64,000 nt of DNA from Tenacibaculum dicentrarchi (GTDB lineage: Bacteria > Bacteroidota > Bacteroidia > Flavobacteriales > Flavobacteriaceae), in the NCBI RefSeq assembly GCF_964036635.1, contig NZ_OZ038524.1:1536001-1600000 (forward strand), written 5' to 3'. The position numbers and the translations under genes are program-made. Positions 18,035 to 26,943 of this stretch are shown in pieces. Below the pieces are notes generated by a model that had not been told where the DNA came from, searched no databases, and worked only from the letters and a program-made list of their open reading frames with translations. Numbering within the stretch: the stretch's first letter is position 1; each line of letters starts with the position of its first letter.

Positions 18035-19333
18035 ATGAACTATTATAGTCTTAATAAAAAATCGCCTAATGTTAGTTTTCAAGAAGCCGTTGTTAATGGA
18101 CTAGCTCCTGACAGAGGTTTATATTTTCCTGAAAATATTACGCCACTTTCAAAAGATTTTATTGAAAATATCGAAAATTATTCAAATCATGAAATTGCTT
18201 TTGAAGTGATTAAACAATTTGTTGGCGATGAAATTCCTTCGGATGTTTTACAGCAAATTATCAAAGAAACACTTTGCTTTGATTTCCCTGTTGTTTCTGT
18301 GGATGAAAATGTAGCAACTTTAGAACTTTTTCATGGTCCTACCATGGCTTTTAAAGATGTTGGTGCTCGTTTTATGGCACGTTGTTTAGGTTATTTCAAT
18401 AGAAATAACAATGAGGAATTAACCGTTTTAGTTGCCACTTCTGGAGATACTGGCGGTGCGGTTGCCGATGGATTTTTAGGGGTAAAAGGCGTGGATGTTG
18501 TTATTTTATATCCTAGCGGAAAAGTGAGCGATGTACAAGAAAAACAATTGACCACTTTAGGGAAAAACATCACTGCTTTAGAGGTTAATGGCGTTTTTGA
18601 TGATTGTCAAGAAATGGTAAAAACGGCTTTTTTAGATACTGAAATTAGCCGAACTTTAACTTCTGCAAATTCGATAAATGTAGCACGTTGGTTACCACAA
18701 ATGTTTTACTTTTTCTTAGCTTATAAACAAGTTAAAAAAACTCAAAAAGATACTTTAGAAAACCTTGTTTTTTCTGTTCCTAGCGGTAATTTTGGAAATA
18801 TCTGTGCAGGAATGATGGCACAAAAATTAGGCTTACCAATTAAACATTTTGTTGCTTCAACCAATATAAATGATACCGTTCCTAATTATTTAAAAGATGG
18901 AATTTACACACCAAAGCCATCAAAAACCACGATTTCAAATGCCATGGATGTTGGAAATCCTAGTAATTTTATCCGTATTCAAGAAATTTTTCAAAATGAT
19001 ATAGAAGCTTTAAAAAACACTTTTTCTTCGTATTCTTTTTCTGATGAACAAACTCGTGAGGCAATGAAATTAATCCATAAAAATAGCGGTTATATTGCCG
19101 ACCCACACGGAGCTGTTGGATATTTAGGAGCAAAAGAATATCAAAAAAATAATTCAGAAGCATTTTGTGTATTTTTAGAAACGGCACATCCTGTTAAATT
19201 TTTAGATGTTGTTGAAAATACTTTAAGTGTAAAAATCGCGATTCCTGAACAAATTAAATCGGTTATGAATAAAGAGAAAAAAGCGATTAAAACAACTAAT
19301 TATAACGATTTGAAAAACTTTTTAAATTCCTAA
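18035..19333 (+). CDS. thrC: threonine synthase
   Basis: PLP enzyme of 432 residues that turns O-phosphohomoserine into threonine. The N-terminus NGLAPDRGLYFPE is characteristic of the family. The PLP-binding lysine is Lys107 in HGPTMAFKDVGARF, and the phosphate-cradling loop is SGDTGGAVADGF. The gene lies 68 bp after thrB, closes the thr operon, and is followed by a 531-bp gap with repeats. Confidence 0.97.
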   Translation: MNYYSLNKKSPNVSFQEAVVNGLAPDRGLYFPENITPLSKDFIENIENYSNHEIAFEVIKQFVGDEIPSDVLQQIIKETLCFDFPVVSVDENVATLELFHGPTMAFKDVGARFMARCLGYFNRNNNEELTVLVATSGDTGGAVADGFLGVKGVDVVILYPSGKVSDVQEKQLTTLGKNITALEVNGVFDDCQEMVKTAFLDTEISRTLTSANSINVARWLPQMFYFFLAYKQVKKTQKDTLENLVFSVPSGNFGNICAGMMAQKLGLPIKHFVASTNINDTVPNYLKDGIYTPKPSKTTISNAMDVGNPSNFIRIQEIFQNDIEALKNTFSSYSFSDEQTREAMKLIHKNSGYIADPHGAVGYLGAKEYQKNNSEAFCVFLETAHPVKFLDVVENTLSVKIAIPEQIKSVMNKEKKAIKTTNYNDLKNFLNS

Positions 19334-19454
19334 AAAAGTTCTCGATATAATTTTTTTGAAGTAAAAAATTACTCAAATTGAAAAACTTATTTAAATTTTA
19401 AACAAACTCATAATATTTTAGAGCCTCTTTAAAATATATAAATTAGTTAAACAC

Positions 19455-19487
19455 AGACCTTACAGGTTTTAAAAATCTGTGAGGTCT
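19455..19487. repeat. REP-like inverted repeat (AGACCT...AGGTCT)
   Basis: AGACCTTACAGGTTTT can pair with AAAATCTGTGAGGTCT over sixteen positions with two G-U pairs. The form AGACCTxACAGG with its complement is familiar to me as a common intergenic palindrome in Flavobacteriales. It may also end thrABC transcription. A half copy lies at 30049-30064. Confidence 0.6.
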
Positions 19488-19584
19488 AATTACCTTGTGA
19501 TACTACCTAATATCGTTACGAGCAAGATACTCAGATAGCACAGATGAACTTTTATTCGTTAATTTCAAAAATTAGTACAAATGC

Positions 19585-19668
19585 CTAGCCCCGATTGAAG
19601 CATCTGTTTGAGCTCCTTTTTTGATTTTTTTCAAAAAAGAGCGAGTGCGAAAAGCGGGAAATTGCTTC
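19585..19668 (+). repeat. dispersed palindromic repeat, copy 1
   Basis: Begins CTAGCCCCGATTGAAGCA and ends GCGGGAAATTGCTTC. A central T-run and A-run (CTTTTTTGA / TCAAAAAAG) form a long hairpin. GAAGCA near the start can pair with TGCTTC at the end. Four other copies occur at 26682, 29898, 39706 and 40787. Confidence 0.85.
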
Positions 19669-19810
19669 AAATTATTTTTATTAATTTTTATGAAATTCAA
19701 AAAACCTAGCCCTTTATGTTGCATATAATACTAAAAAATGTCGCTTAAAAAGACTATTACCTTAGTTTAAATAATCGTAAAAAACTGATTTACAGACATC
19801 AAAGTGAAAC

Positions 19811-19840
19811 TTGTACAATCGATGGAATTTACCTAATTTG
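19811..19840 (+). promoter_or_regulatory. promoter-like element for the acyl-CoA ligase gene
   Basis: TTG at 19811-19813 and TAATTTG at 19834-19840 are spaced by 20 bp, close to the Bacteroidota -33/-7 arrangement, and lie 25 bp before the ATG at 19865. The -7 element has one base fewer than the consensus. It argues against using the TTG at 19811 as a start codon. Confidence 0.35.
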
Positions 19841-19864
19841 CAATACGCAAAAAACAACAACTTT

Positions 19865-21637
19865 ATGTCGATTGAAATAACCCGTCTTTTTGACTTTCCA
19901 TATCACCTGCAAGAAACGTATAATCTAGAAAAAGCTTTTACCACTAAATATAATGGTAAATGGGAATCTATATCTACTCAAGAATATATTGATAAAGCCA
20001 ACACTATTAGTAGAGGTTTACTCCGTTTAGGCATACAGCCTAATGATAAAATTGCCGTAATTTCAACCACTAATCGTACGGAATGGAACATTTGTGATAT
20101 CGGTATTTTACAAACTGGTGCGCAAAACGTACCTATTTATCCGACTATTTCAAAAGAAGATTATGAGTATGTTTTAAATCATTCTGAAGCTATTTATTGT
20201 ATTGTTTCTGATCAATCTATTTTAGATAAACTAAATCAAATTAAAGGAAATACAAAGCTGAAAGGTGTTTTTACTTTTGATGATATTACCAATGAAAAAA
20301 ATTGGAAAGATATTTTAAAACTCGGGGAAGACAAAAGTAATCAATCGGAAGTTGAAGCTAGAAAAAGTGCCGTTAAATCAGACGATTTAGCAACCTTAAT
20401 TTACACATCAGGAACTACTGGAAGACCTAAAGGCGTTATGCTTTCACACGGAAATATTGTTTCTGATGTATTAGCTAGTGAAAAAAGAGTGCCATTATTA
20501 TATGGTGAAGAACGTGGGTTGAGTTTTTTACCAGTTTGCCATGTTTTTGAACGCATGATTTTATATTTATATCAATACTGTGGTGTTTCAATCTATTTTG
20601 CCGAATCTATTGATAAACTAAGCGATAATGCAAAAGAAATTAAACCGCATGTAATGACAGCTGTTCCTCGTTTGTATGAAAAAATTTACGATAAAATTTA
20701 TGCCAAAGGAGCAGATTTAACAGGAATAAAAAAACGATTGTTTTTCTGGGCAATTGAATTAGGGCTTCAATATGAGCCGTATGGTGCTAATGGATGGTGG
20801 TATGAAAAAAAATTAAGCATTGCTCGTAAATTAATTTTTTCGAAATGGCAAGAAGCTTTAGGGGGTGAACTTAAATTAATGGTTTCTGGCTCAGCTGCTT
20901 TACAATCACGATTAACAAGAGTTTTTACTGCCGCAGGAATGCCTGTAATGGAAGGTTATGGACTTACCGAAACCTCACCTGTTCTTAGTGTTAACGATGT
21001 TAGAAATGGTGGTTTTAAAGTAGGAACTGTTGGTAAAATGTTAGACGGCATTGAATTAAAATTCGCAAGCACTGGCGAAATTTTAGTAAAAGGTCCTAAT
21101 GTAATGTTAGGCTACTATAAAGACCCTGAAAAAACAGCGGAAGTTATAAAAGATGGCTATTTTTATACTGGTGATAAAGGGGAGTTGGATGCCGATGGAT
21201 TTTTGAAAATTACAGGACGTACCAAAGAAATGTTTAAAACTTCTGGTGGTAAATATATTGTGCCGCCATTATTAGAAGGCGAATTAAAACAATCACGTTT
21301 TATAGAGCAAGTAATGGTAATTGGCGAGGGAGAAAAAATGGCAGCTGCTTTTATTCAACCTAATTTTGATTTTGTTAAAGAATGGGCTTCAAGACATGGG
21401 ATTAAATTAGAAACAAATCAAGAATTGGTTAAAAACCAAAAAGTAATTGATCGTATTGAAGAAGAGGTTATTATTTGTAATGCTAATTTCGGGAAATGGG
21501 AAACTATTAAAAAGTTTGAACTAACTCCTGAAGAATGGTCGATTGAAGGTGGGCACCTTACTCCTACCATGAAAATGAAACGTAAAATTATTAAAGAAAT
21601 GTATAAAGATTTATACGATAAAATTTATAGAAGTTAA
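19865..21637 (+). CDS. long-chain fatty acid-CoA ligase (AMP-forming)
   Basis: Adenylate-forming enzyme that activates fatty acids to acyl-CoA. The ATP-binding motif LIYTSGTTGRPKGVMLSHGN lies at about residues 178-197, with later motifs MEGYGLTETSPVLS and YFYTGDKGELDADGFLKITGRTKE. The start at ATG 19865 (MSIEITRLFDFP, 590 residues) is preferred over an in-frame TTG at 19811, because the family start matches here and the upstream part looks like promoter. The gene stands alone: a strong hairpin terminator follows at 21675. FadD15-like or eukaryotic-type long-chain ligase is the best subfamily guess. Confidence 0.92.
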   Translation: MSIEITRLFDFPYHLQETYNLEKAFTTKYNGKWESISTQEYIDKANTISRGLLRLGIQPNDKIAVISTTNRTEWNICDIGILQTGAQNVPIYPTISKEDYEYVLNHSEAIYCIVSDQSILDKLNQIKGNTKLKGVFTFDDITNEKNWKDILKLGEDKSNQSEVEARKSAVKSDDLATLIYTSGTTGRPKGVMLSHGNIVSDVLASEKRVPLLYGEERGLSFLPVCHVFERMILYLYQYCGVSIYFAESIDKLSDNAKEIKPHVMTAVPRLYEKIYDKIYAKGADLTGIKKRLFFWAIELGLQYEPYGANGWWYEKKLSIARKLIFSKWQEALGGELKLMVSGSAALQSRLTRVFTAAGMPVMEGYGLTETSPVLSVNDVRNGGFKVGTVGKMLDGIELKFASTGEILVKGPNVMLGYYKDPEKTAEVIKDGYFYTGDKGELDADGFLKITGRTKEMFKTSGGKYIVPPLLEGELKQSRFIEQVMVIGEGEKMAAAFIQPNFDFVKEWASRHGIKLETNQELVKNQKVIDRIEEEVIICNANFGKWETIKKFELTPEEWSIEGGHLTPTMKMKRKIIKEMYKDLYDKIYRS

Positions 21638-21674
21638 CTTCATTTTTCTGAAGATTATACTGCTAAAAATATTT

Positions 21675-21704
21675 AAAAGTGTTGTGAAAACAACACTTTT
21701 TTCT
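21675..21704 (+). terminator. Rho-independent terminator of the acyl-CoA ligase gene
   Basis: AAAAGTGTTG (21675-21684) and CAACACTTTT (21691-21700) form a perfect 10-bp stem with a 6-nt loop and a T-rich tail. It covers a GTG at 21684 that would otherwise extend the next gene. Confidence 0.85.
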
Positions 21705-21740
21705 TTTAAACTACTTTTATTATTCTTATTTATTTTAAAA

Positions 21741-23396
21741 ATGCCTAAACTTATTGCTTTCACTTCGGATATTAGTCAAATTACAGTTCCTGAAAAATTT
21801 GATTATCCGCATAATTACACGCCACATCCTTTGGCTAAAATTGCTTCGGAAGAATTACAAGAATATTTAAAAACTCAAACAGATTTTACGCATAACTTCG
21901 GATTGAAAAACATAGCCCTCCACAAAAACAAGCAAAATACTACTGCTTTAGGAAAAATGTTTGGGGTTTTAGTGGTTAAAAATAAGCAAGGTAAACTCGG
22001 GTATTTAACGGCTTTTTCAGGAAAAATAGCACAAAGTACACAGCACAAGCATTTTGTTCCGCCTGTTTATGATGTTTTAAAAGAAGATGGTGTTTTCTTG
22101 AAAACTGAAAAAATAAACAATCAGATTAATCAGAAAATTATCAATTTAGAAAATAGTAGCGCCTATTTAAAAACAAAAAAAGACTATTTTATTTTACTAA
22201 AATCAACTGAAAAATTACTTCAAGAAGAGCAAAAAATACTTAAACAAAGAAGACTTTTAAGAAAGATAGAAGGAAAACAAAACAATCAACTCAATATTAA
22301 TGAAGAATTTTATCTTCGAGAATATGATGTTTATTTACAGGATAAAATTCGTCCTTTTAAAAAAAAATACAGCAATTTTCAAGAACAGATTGAACAATTA
22401 AAACAACAACGAAAAGAACTTTCATCATCAGGACAGCAAGAAATATTTAAGCAATATCAGTTTTTAAATGCGAATAATAAAACACAAAATTTAATTACTA
22501 TTTTTGAAAACTCACCACAAAATATTCCCGCAGGAGCAGGCGATTGTTGCGCACCAAAATTATTACAATATGCATTTTTAAACCACTTTACGCCTATTTG
22601 TATGGCGGAGTTTTGGTGGGGAAATCCGTTAGCGACATCCGTTCGAAAACATAAAAATTATTATACGGCATGTACCGGAAAGTGCAAACCGATTTTAAAA
22701 CATATGTTACAAGGTATATCGGTTTATAATAATCCTTTGGAAGAAAAAATTTCAGAAGAAAAAGAATTAGAAATTATTTTTGAAGATGCCTATTTATTAG
22801 TTGTTAATAAGCCTTCAGGATTGTTATCTGTTCCAGGGAAAAAAAATCAAGATTCGGTAGCACATCGCATTGAAAAAAAACACCTAAATGCGCTAGTCGT
22901 ACATCGGTTAGACATGGCAACTTCTGGAATTTTATTAATTGCAAAGAACCTTGAAATTTACAAAAACTTACAAGATCAGTTTATCAACAAAACAATTAAA
23001 AAGCGTTACGTAGCGGTTTTAGATGGTATTTTAAAAGCTGTTTCTTCTAAAAAAAACCAGAAAATAAACAATGAGATAACCCTGCCTTTAAGAGTTAATT
23101 TAGAGGACAGACCTAAACAATTAGTTTGCCATGTACACGGCAAAAATACGCTTACAAAATGGGAAATCATCGAAATTAAAAATAACAAAACAAGGGTTTA
23201 TTTTTATCCAATTACTGGGCGAACGCATCAATTACGTGTTCATGCAGCGCATCATTTAGGCTTAAATTCACCAATTATTGGCGATGTTTTATATGGTGTT
23301 ACCGCTAATAGATTACATTTACATGCTGAAAAAATTAGTTTTAAGCATCCTATTACAAAACAAGAACTATATTTTTCATCTGCTGTTCCATTTTAA
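21741..23396 (+). CDS. RluA-family pseudouridine synthase with long N-terminal domain
   Basis: Converts uridine to pseudouridine in rRNA or tRNA. The C-terminal catalytic domain (about residues 330-545) contains HRLDMATSG, with the catalytic Asp391, and GRTHQLRVHAA. The N-terminal half has a coiled-coil-like Lys/Gln/Glu-rich stretch (about 125-260) and Cys-containing motifs GAGDCCAPKLL and ACTGKCKPIL, which recur in the large RluA variants. The ATG at 21741 (551 residues) is chosen; the GTG at 21684 lies within the preceding terminator. The RNA target site cannot be told from sequence. The gene converges on the UMF1 transporter gene with 2 bp between stops. Confidence 0.9.
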   Translation: MPKLIAFTSDISQITVPEKFDYPHNYTPHPLAKIASEELQEYLKTQTDFTHNFGLKNIALHKNKQNTTALGKMFGVLVVKNKQGKLGYLTAFSGKIAQSTQHKHFVPPVYDVLKEDGVFLKTEKINNQINQKIINLENSSAYLKTKKDYFILLKSTEKLLQEEQKILKQRRLLRKIEGKQNNQLNINEEFYLREYDVYLQDKIRPFKKKYSNFQEQIEQLKQQRKELSSSGQQEIFKQYQFLNANNKTQNLITIFENSPQNIPAGAGDCCAPKLLQYAFLNHFTPICMAEFWWGNPLATSVRKHKNYYTACTGKCKPILKHMLQGISVYNNPLEEKISEEKELEIIFEDAYLLVVNKPSGLLSVPGKKNQDSVAHRIEKKHLNALVVHRLDMATSGILLIAKNLEIYKNLQDQFINKTIKKRYVAVLDGILKAVSSKKNQKINNEITLPLRVNLEDRPKQLVCHVHGKNTLTKWEIIEIKNNKTRVYFYPITGRTHQLRVHAAHHLGLNSPIIGDVLYGVTANRLHLHAEKISFKHPITKQELYFSSAVPF

Positions 23397-23398
23397 AT

Positions 23399-24694
23399 TT
23401 AAGCGACATATTTTGTTTTTTTCATGGTGTTTAACACCAATAATGAGGCTAAAAAGAAAACAGCTAAACACAAGACAGACCATTGCATAGAATCTGTAAT
23501 AGCATATAATGTTCCGTAAACTGATGTTCCTAAAACAATAGCTATTTTTTCGGTAACGTCATAAAAACTAAAATAAGTAGCGTGATCTTGTGTATCTGGT
23601 AATAACTTTGAGTATGTAGATCGTGTTAATGTTTGTATTGCACCTTGAACCAAACCTAATAAGCCTCCTAGTCCATAAAAATATATACCAACGTTTTCTT
23701 GTGTTTTATCTAATGAAAAGGCAAATAAACAGACAAGCATCCAAATAATGATAGTTATTTTTAAAGCGGTGATATTACCAAATTTGCCTGATACCCTTGA
23801 AAAAATATAAGCACCAAAAATAGCAATTATTTGCACTAATAATATCGTTAAAATCATATTAAAAGTGGGTAAGTTTAATTCTGATGAACCAAAAATAGCC
23901 GCCATTAAAATAATGGTTTGCACCCCAATGCTTAAAAAGAAAAAAGAGATTAAAAAACGCTTTAATGTCGGGTAGTTTAACAGTTCTTTATATACAATTT
24001 TTAATTCTCTGTAGCCTTTCCAGATGTAATCGTTATCGGGTTGTTTATTGTAAATATCGTCTGGTAGTTTTTTAAAGGTAATTTGTGCAAAACCAATCCA
24101 CCAAAGCCCCACCATTACAAAAGAAATCCGAGAAGCCATACCTGTTGTAATGCCAAATAAATCAGGATTTTGAATCATTATTAAATTGATAATCAATAAT
24201 ATTACCGAACCTACATATCCGTACATAAAACCTTTTGCACTCGCTTTATCTTGTTGTTCAGGCAAAGCTACTTCAGGTAAATAGGCATTATAAAATACCC
24301 AACTAGCCCAAAAACCAATACTTGCTAAAATGGTGAATAAAATACCAATCCAAACAGTAGAAACACCTTTAAAAAAATACAAGGCAATTACTGATAAACC
24401 ACCCATCCAACAGAAAAACTTCATGAATTTTTTCTTACTTCCGGTATAATCGGCAATTCCTGATAAAATAGGTGAAATAAATGCCACCACTAAAAAAGAA
24501 AACGACAAGGCATAGCTATATAAACTATCGGGATGTTCCCAATCCATTCCTAAAAAACAAACGGTTTTTCCTTTGGTTACCGCACTGTAATATAACGGAA
24601 AAACTGCCGTGCTTATTACTAATGAATATACCGAGTTTGCCCAATCGTAAAACGCCCAGGCGTTAATTAACTTCTTATCTCCTCTTTTATACAT
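23399..24694 (-). CDS. UMF1-family MFS transporter
   Basis: A 431-residue membrane protein with about twelve helices. The N-terminus INAWAFYDWANSVYSLVI is the signature of the UMF1 (Atg22-like) family. Substrate is unknown; Atg22 exports amino acids from the yeast vacuole, but that cannot be carried over safely. A terminator hairpin upstream separates it from the M48 protease gene, so it has its own promoter. Confidence 0.9.
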   Translation of the reverse strand: MYKRGDKKLINAWAFYDWANSVYSLVISTAVFPLYYSAVTKGKTVCFLGMDWEHPDSLYSYALSFSFLVVAFISPILSGIADYTGSKKKFMKFFCWMGGLSVIALYFFKGVSTVWIGILFTILASIGFWASWVFYNAYLPEVALPEQQDKASAKGFMYGYVGSVILLIINLIMIQNPDLFGITTGMASRISFVMVGLWWIGFAQITFKKLPDDIYNKQPDNDYIWKGYRELKIVYKELLNYPTLKRFLISFFFLSIGVQTIILMAAIFGSSELNLPTFNMILTILLVQIIAIFGAYIFSRVSGKFGNITALKITIIIWMLVCLFAFSLDKTQENVGIYFYGLGGLLGLVQGAIQTLTRSTYSKLLPDTQDHATYFSFYDVTEKIAIVLGTSVYGTLYAITDSMQWSVLCLAVFFLASLLVLNTMKKTKYVA

Positions 24695-24701
24695 ATCTTC
24701 T

Positions 24702-24737
24702 TAAAATAAAAAAAACCGCTCATAAAAATGAACGGTT
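24702..24737 (-). terminator. terminator of the M48 protease gene
   Basis: AACCG...TCAT and ATGA...CGGTT (24714-24737) form a stem with one unpaired base per arm and an AAAA loop. On the minus strand it is followed by a T-run (complement of the A-run 24702-24715). It lies just after the protease stop. Confidence 0.75.
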
Positions 24738-24760
24738 GGCAATATAAATAATTTATGCTG

Positions 24761-25570
24761 CTATTTTCTTACTGGAACATTATATTTTGCTGCTAATTTT
24801 TTTGCTTCTGGTAAAAAAGCTCTAAGTGTTCGAATACGTGTTTGGTTTGAAGGGTGTGTACTCATAAATTCAGCAGGTGCTTTTCCTTTTGATATTTGAC
24901 TCATTCGTACCCAAACCTCAGCTGCTTCGCTACCATTATAGCCTGCCATTAACATAAAAACCAATCCTAATTTATCGGCTTCTGTTTCATGACCTCTACT
25001 AAATGGCAACATTACAAGAGTTTGACTTCCTAAACCATACGCCATATTAAAAAGTTGTGCATTTTTACTATTTGCTGTTCCTAAAGCTACTGCTGCACCA
25101 CCTAATTGTTGTATTTTACCCGTTGACATACGCTCTTGCCCATGTTTAGCAAAAGCATGGGCTACCTCATGTCCCATAACAGCAGCAACACCATCTTCGT
25201 TAGCACAAACTGGTAAAATACCCGTATAAAAAACTACTTTACCTCCTGGCATACACCAAGCATTTAATGTTTTATCTTCTACTAAATTAAACTCCCATCG
25301 ATATGAATTTGCTTCGGATGTCATTCCGTTGGCTCTCATAAAACGATCTACTGCTGCTGAAATCTTTTTACCAACTCTTTTTATTTGGTTTGATTTTGTA
25401 ACATTTGTAGATAATTTATTTTCTTGTAAAAAACCTTTATATTGTGCAAAACTTGCAGGTAATACTTGCGCATCACTTACGAAATTAAGTCGTTTTCTTC
25501 CTGTAATTGGCACCGTACTACATTGTACTAAAAATAGGGCAACAATTCCTAAAGCTATAATTTTTTTCAT
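24761..25570 (-). CDS. M48-family metalloprotease lipoprotein
   Basis: Zinc peptidase of 269 residues, related to the LoiP/YcaL/BepA group that clears misfolded envelope proteins. A signal peptide with lipobox Cys17 (FLVQC) predicts membrane anchoring in the periplasm. The zinc motif is HEVAH (His134, Glu135, His138), and the third ligand lies in GHETEADKLG (Glu195 or Glu197). Length is typical for the short lipoprotein form without TPR repeats. It is a single-gene unit with an upstream TAnnTTTG element and its own terminator. Confidence 0.94.
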   Translation of the reverse strand: MKKIIALGIVALFLVQCSTVPITGRKRLNFVSDAQVLPASFAQYKGFLQENKLSTNVTKSNQIKRVGKKISAAVDRFMRANGMTSEANSYRWEFNLVEDKTLNAWCMPGGKVVFYTGILPVCANEDGVAAVMGHEVAHAFAKHGQERMSTGKIQQLGGAAVALGTANSKNAQLFNMAYGLGSQTLVMLPFSRGHETEADKLGLVFMLMAGYNGSEAAEVWVRMSQISKGKAPAEFMSTHPSNQTRIRTLRAFLPEAKKLAAKYNVPVRK

Positions 25571-25629
25571 TTTTTTTGTTTTTAGTTGTTTTGGTCATTA
25601 TATATGACACAGTATAAATAATAATGTCA

Positions 25630-25637
25630 CAAAAGTA
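25630..25637 (-). promoter_or_regulatory. -7 element of the M48 protease gene
   Basis: The minus strand reads TACTTTTG, an exact TAnnTTTG match, 60 bp before the start at 25570. Between them lies a small palindrome GTCAT...ATGAC (25594-25608) that could bind a regulator. Confidence 0.45.
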
Positions 25638-25692
25638 GGAAACAATTTGTTTGTTTATCTTTACAAATTATATTATTATATTAAAAAATGTC

Positions 25693-26559
25693 ATGAATTT
25701 AATAAATACAAATTTACTCCCCCCTAGCTTAACAATTCCTAAACCTATTATTTTTTCAGCTAAATTTACACAGTTTTTTTCAACACATTTAACAGCTAAA
25801 TTTGCGGCACTTCTTTTTAGTACTCCTGTAAAATTTCCAATTCCAAAACGAGAAAAAGTAATGTTGGCTAGCTCCCAAAAGAAAACAATTTTTGTAGAAA
25901 GTATTGGTAAAAATATTGAAGTTTTATCCTACGGATATTCTCATAAAAAAGTATTATTGGTACACGGTTGGGCTGGTAGAAGTACGCAATTATTTATGAT
26001 GGCTGATAAATTATTAGAACAAGGTTATATGGTTATATCTTTTGATGGTCCGGCGCATGGAAATTCCTCAGGAAAAACCACAGCAATGCCCGAATTTATA
26101 GCTACCATTACTCAAATTGAAAAGCAATTTGGTCCTTTTGAAGCCGCTGTCGGGCATTCTTTTGGCGGTATGTGCTTGTATAATAGTGTTGCTGATGGTT
26201 TTAATATTAATAAATTAGTAAGCATTGGTGCACCTGATTATATTTCGGAGGTATTGCTTAATTTTTCAAAAAACTTAAACGTAAAACCCCGTGTTGCCAT
26301 TAAAATGAAACAGTTTTTTGATGAAAAATGGCAAGTAGATATTGAACAGCATTCCGCTAGCATAGTGGCTAAAAAAATTACCATTCCAACATTGGTTGTG
26401 CATGATACTGCCGATGGTGATGTCTCGGTTAATTGTGCTGTAAATATTCGTAAAAACTTACAAAAAGGAACACTTTTAATGACCCAAGGATTAGGACATA
26501 CCAAAATACTACGCAATAAAAAAGTAACTGCTGATATTGTTAAATTTATATGTGATTAA
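25693..26559 (+). CDS. alpha/beta hydrolase
   Basis: A 288-residue alpha/beta-fold hydrolase. The oxyanion region is LVHGWAGRSTQL; the nucleophile elbow is GHSFGG with Ser156; a late HDTADGDV segment supplies the likely acid, and GLGHTKIL the likely base His. Substrate is unknown. ATG 25693 is used rather than an in-frame TTG at 25651, since the upstream residues are not conserved-looking. It stands alone between the M48 promoter region and a gap with a dispersed repeat. Confidence 0.88.
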   Translation: MNLINTNLLPPSLTIPKPIIFSAKFTQFFSTHLTAKFAALLFSTPVKFPIPKREKVMLASSQKKTIFVESIGKNIEVLSYGYSHKKVLLVHGWAGRSTQLFMMADKLLEQGYMVISFDGPAHGNSSGKTTAMPEFIATITQIEKQFGPFEAAVGHSFGGMCLYNSVADGFNINKLVSIGAPDYISEVLLNFSKNLNVKPRVAIKMKQFFDEKWQVDIEQHSASIVAKKITIPTLVVHDTADGDVSVNCAVNIRKNLQKGTLLMTQGLGHTKILRNKKVTADIVKFICD

Positions 26560-26681
26560 TGGTAAAAAAACAGCGTAAATATGGATGCGATACAGAAATA
26601 AAATCAGCAGGATGTTTAGCTATTTTGAAAAATACTTTCTTTAAAATAATAGTAATACATAATCAATAATTATACAAAACC

Positions 26682-26765
26682 CTAGCCCCGATTGTAGCAA
26701 TTGTTTGAGCTCCTTTTTTGATTTTTTTCAAAAAAGAGCGAGTGCGGAAAGCGGGAAATTGCTTC
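26682..26765 (+). repeat. dispersed palindromic repeat, copy 2
   Basis: Same element as 19585-19668: starts CTAGCCCCGATTG, ends GCGGGAAATTGCTTC. Here AGCAATT near the start pairs with AATTGCT at the end. Confidence 0.85.
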
Positions 26766-26824
26766 AAATAAGTAAACAATTAAAAACAGCAAAACAATTA
26801 ATTTTTAAAATTTTCTAAAAAAAA

Positions 26825-26854
26825 TGTTAAAATAACGAGTATAATATTTTAACA
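26825..26854. promoter_or_regulatory. 10-bp perfect inverted repeat upstream of TonB receptor
   Basis: TGTTAAAATA (26825-26834) and TATTTTAACA (26845-26854) are exact complements around a 10-bp spacer (centre-to-centre 20 bp, about two helical turns), 90 bp before the receptor start. This geometry suits a dimeric repressor or activator site. The regulator is unknown. Confidence 0.45.
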
Positions 26855-26943
26855 GTACACTTATTAATAATATAACCAAAAACTAAAATTACATTACTAA
26901 TTGTAATTTTCAACTAAAATAATTATTAATTAAACACCTTTTT

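Larger units (their letters stand above)
19334..19864. other. 531-bp intergenic stretch after thrC
   Basis: No gene is visible. It holds the AGACCT palindrome (19455-19487), one copy of the 85-bp dispersed repeat (19585-19668) and, near its end, a promoter-like element for the acyl-CoA ligase gene. The rest is AT-rich with no structure I can support. Confidence 0.6.
26560..26943. other. 384-bp intergenic stretch before the second TonB receptor
   Basis: No gene is seen. It contains dispersed repeat copy 2 (26682-26765) and a 10-bp inverted repeat (26825-26854). The remaining sequence is AT-rich and should hold the receptor promoter, but no clean TAnnTTTG match is visible. Confidence 0.55.

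Noticed and set aside
21684..21740. GTG start at 21684 giving a hydrophobic, signal-like N-terminus for the RluA-type protein
   Set aside because: The GTG lies in the stem of the upstream gene's terminator, and a cytoplasmic RNA-modifying enzyme needs no signal peptide; ATG 21741 fits.
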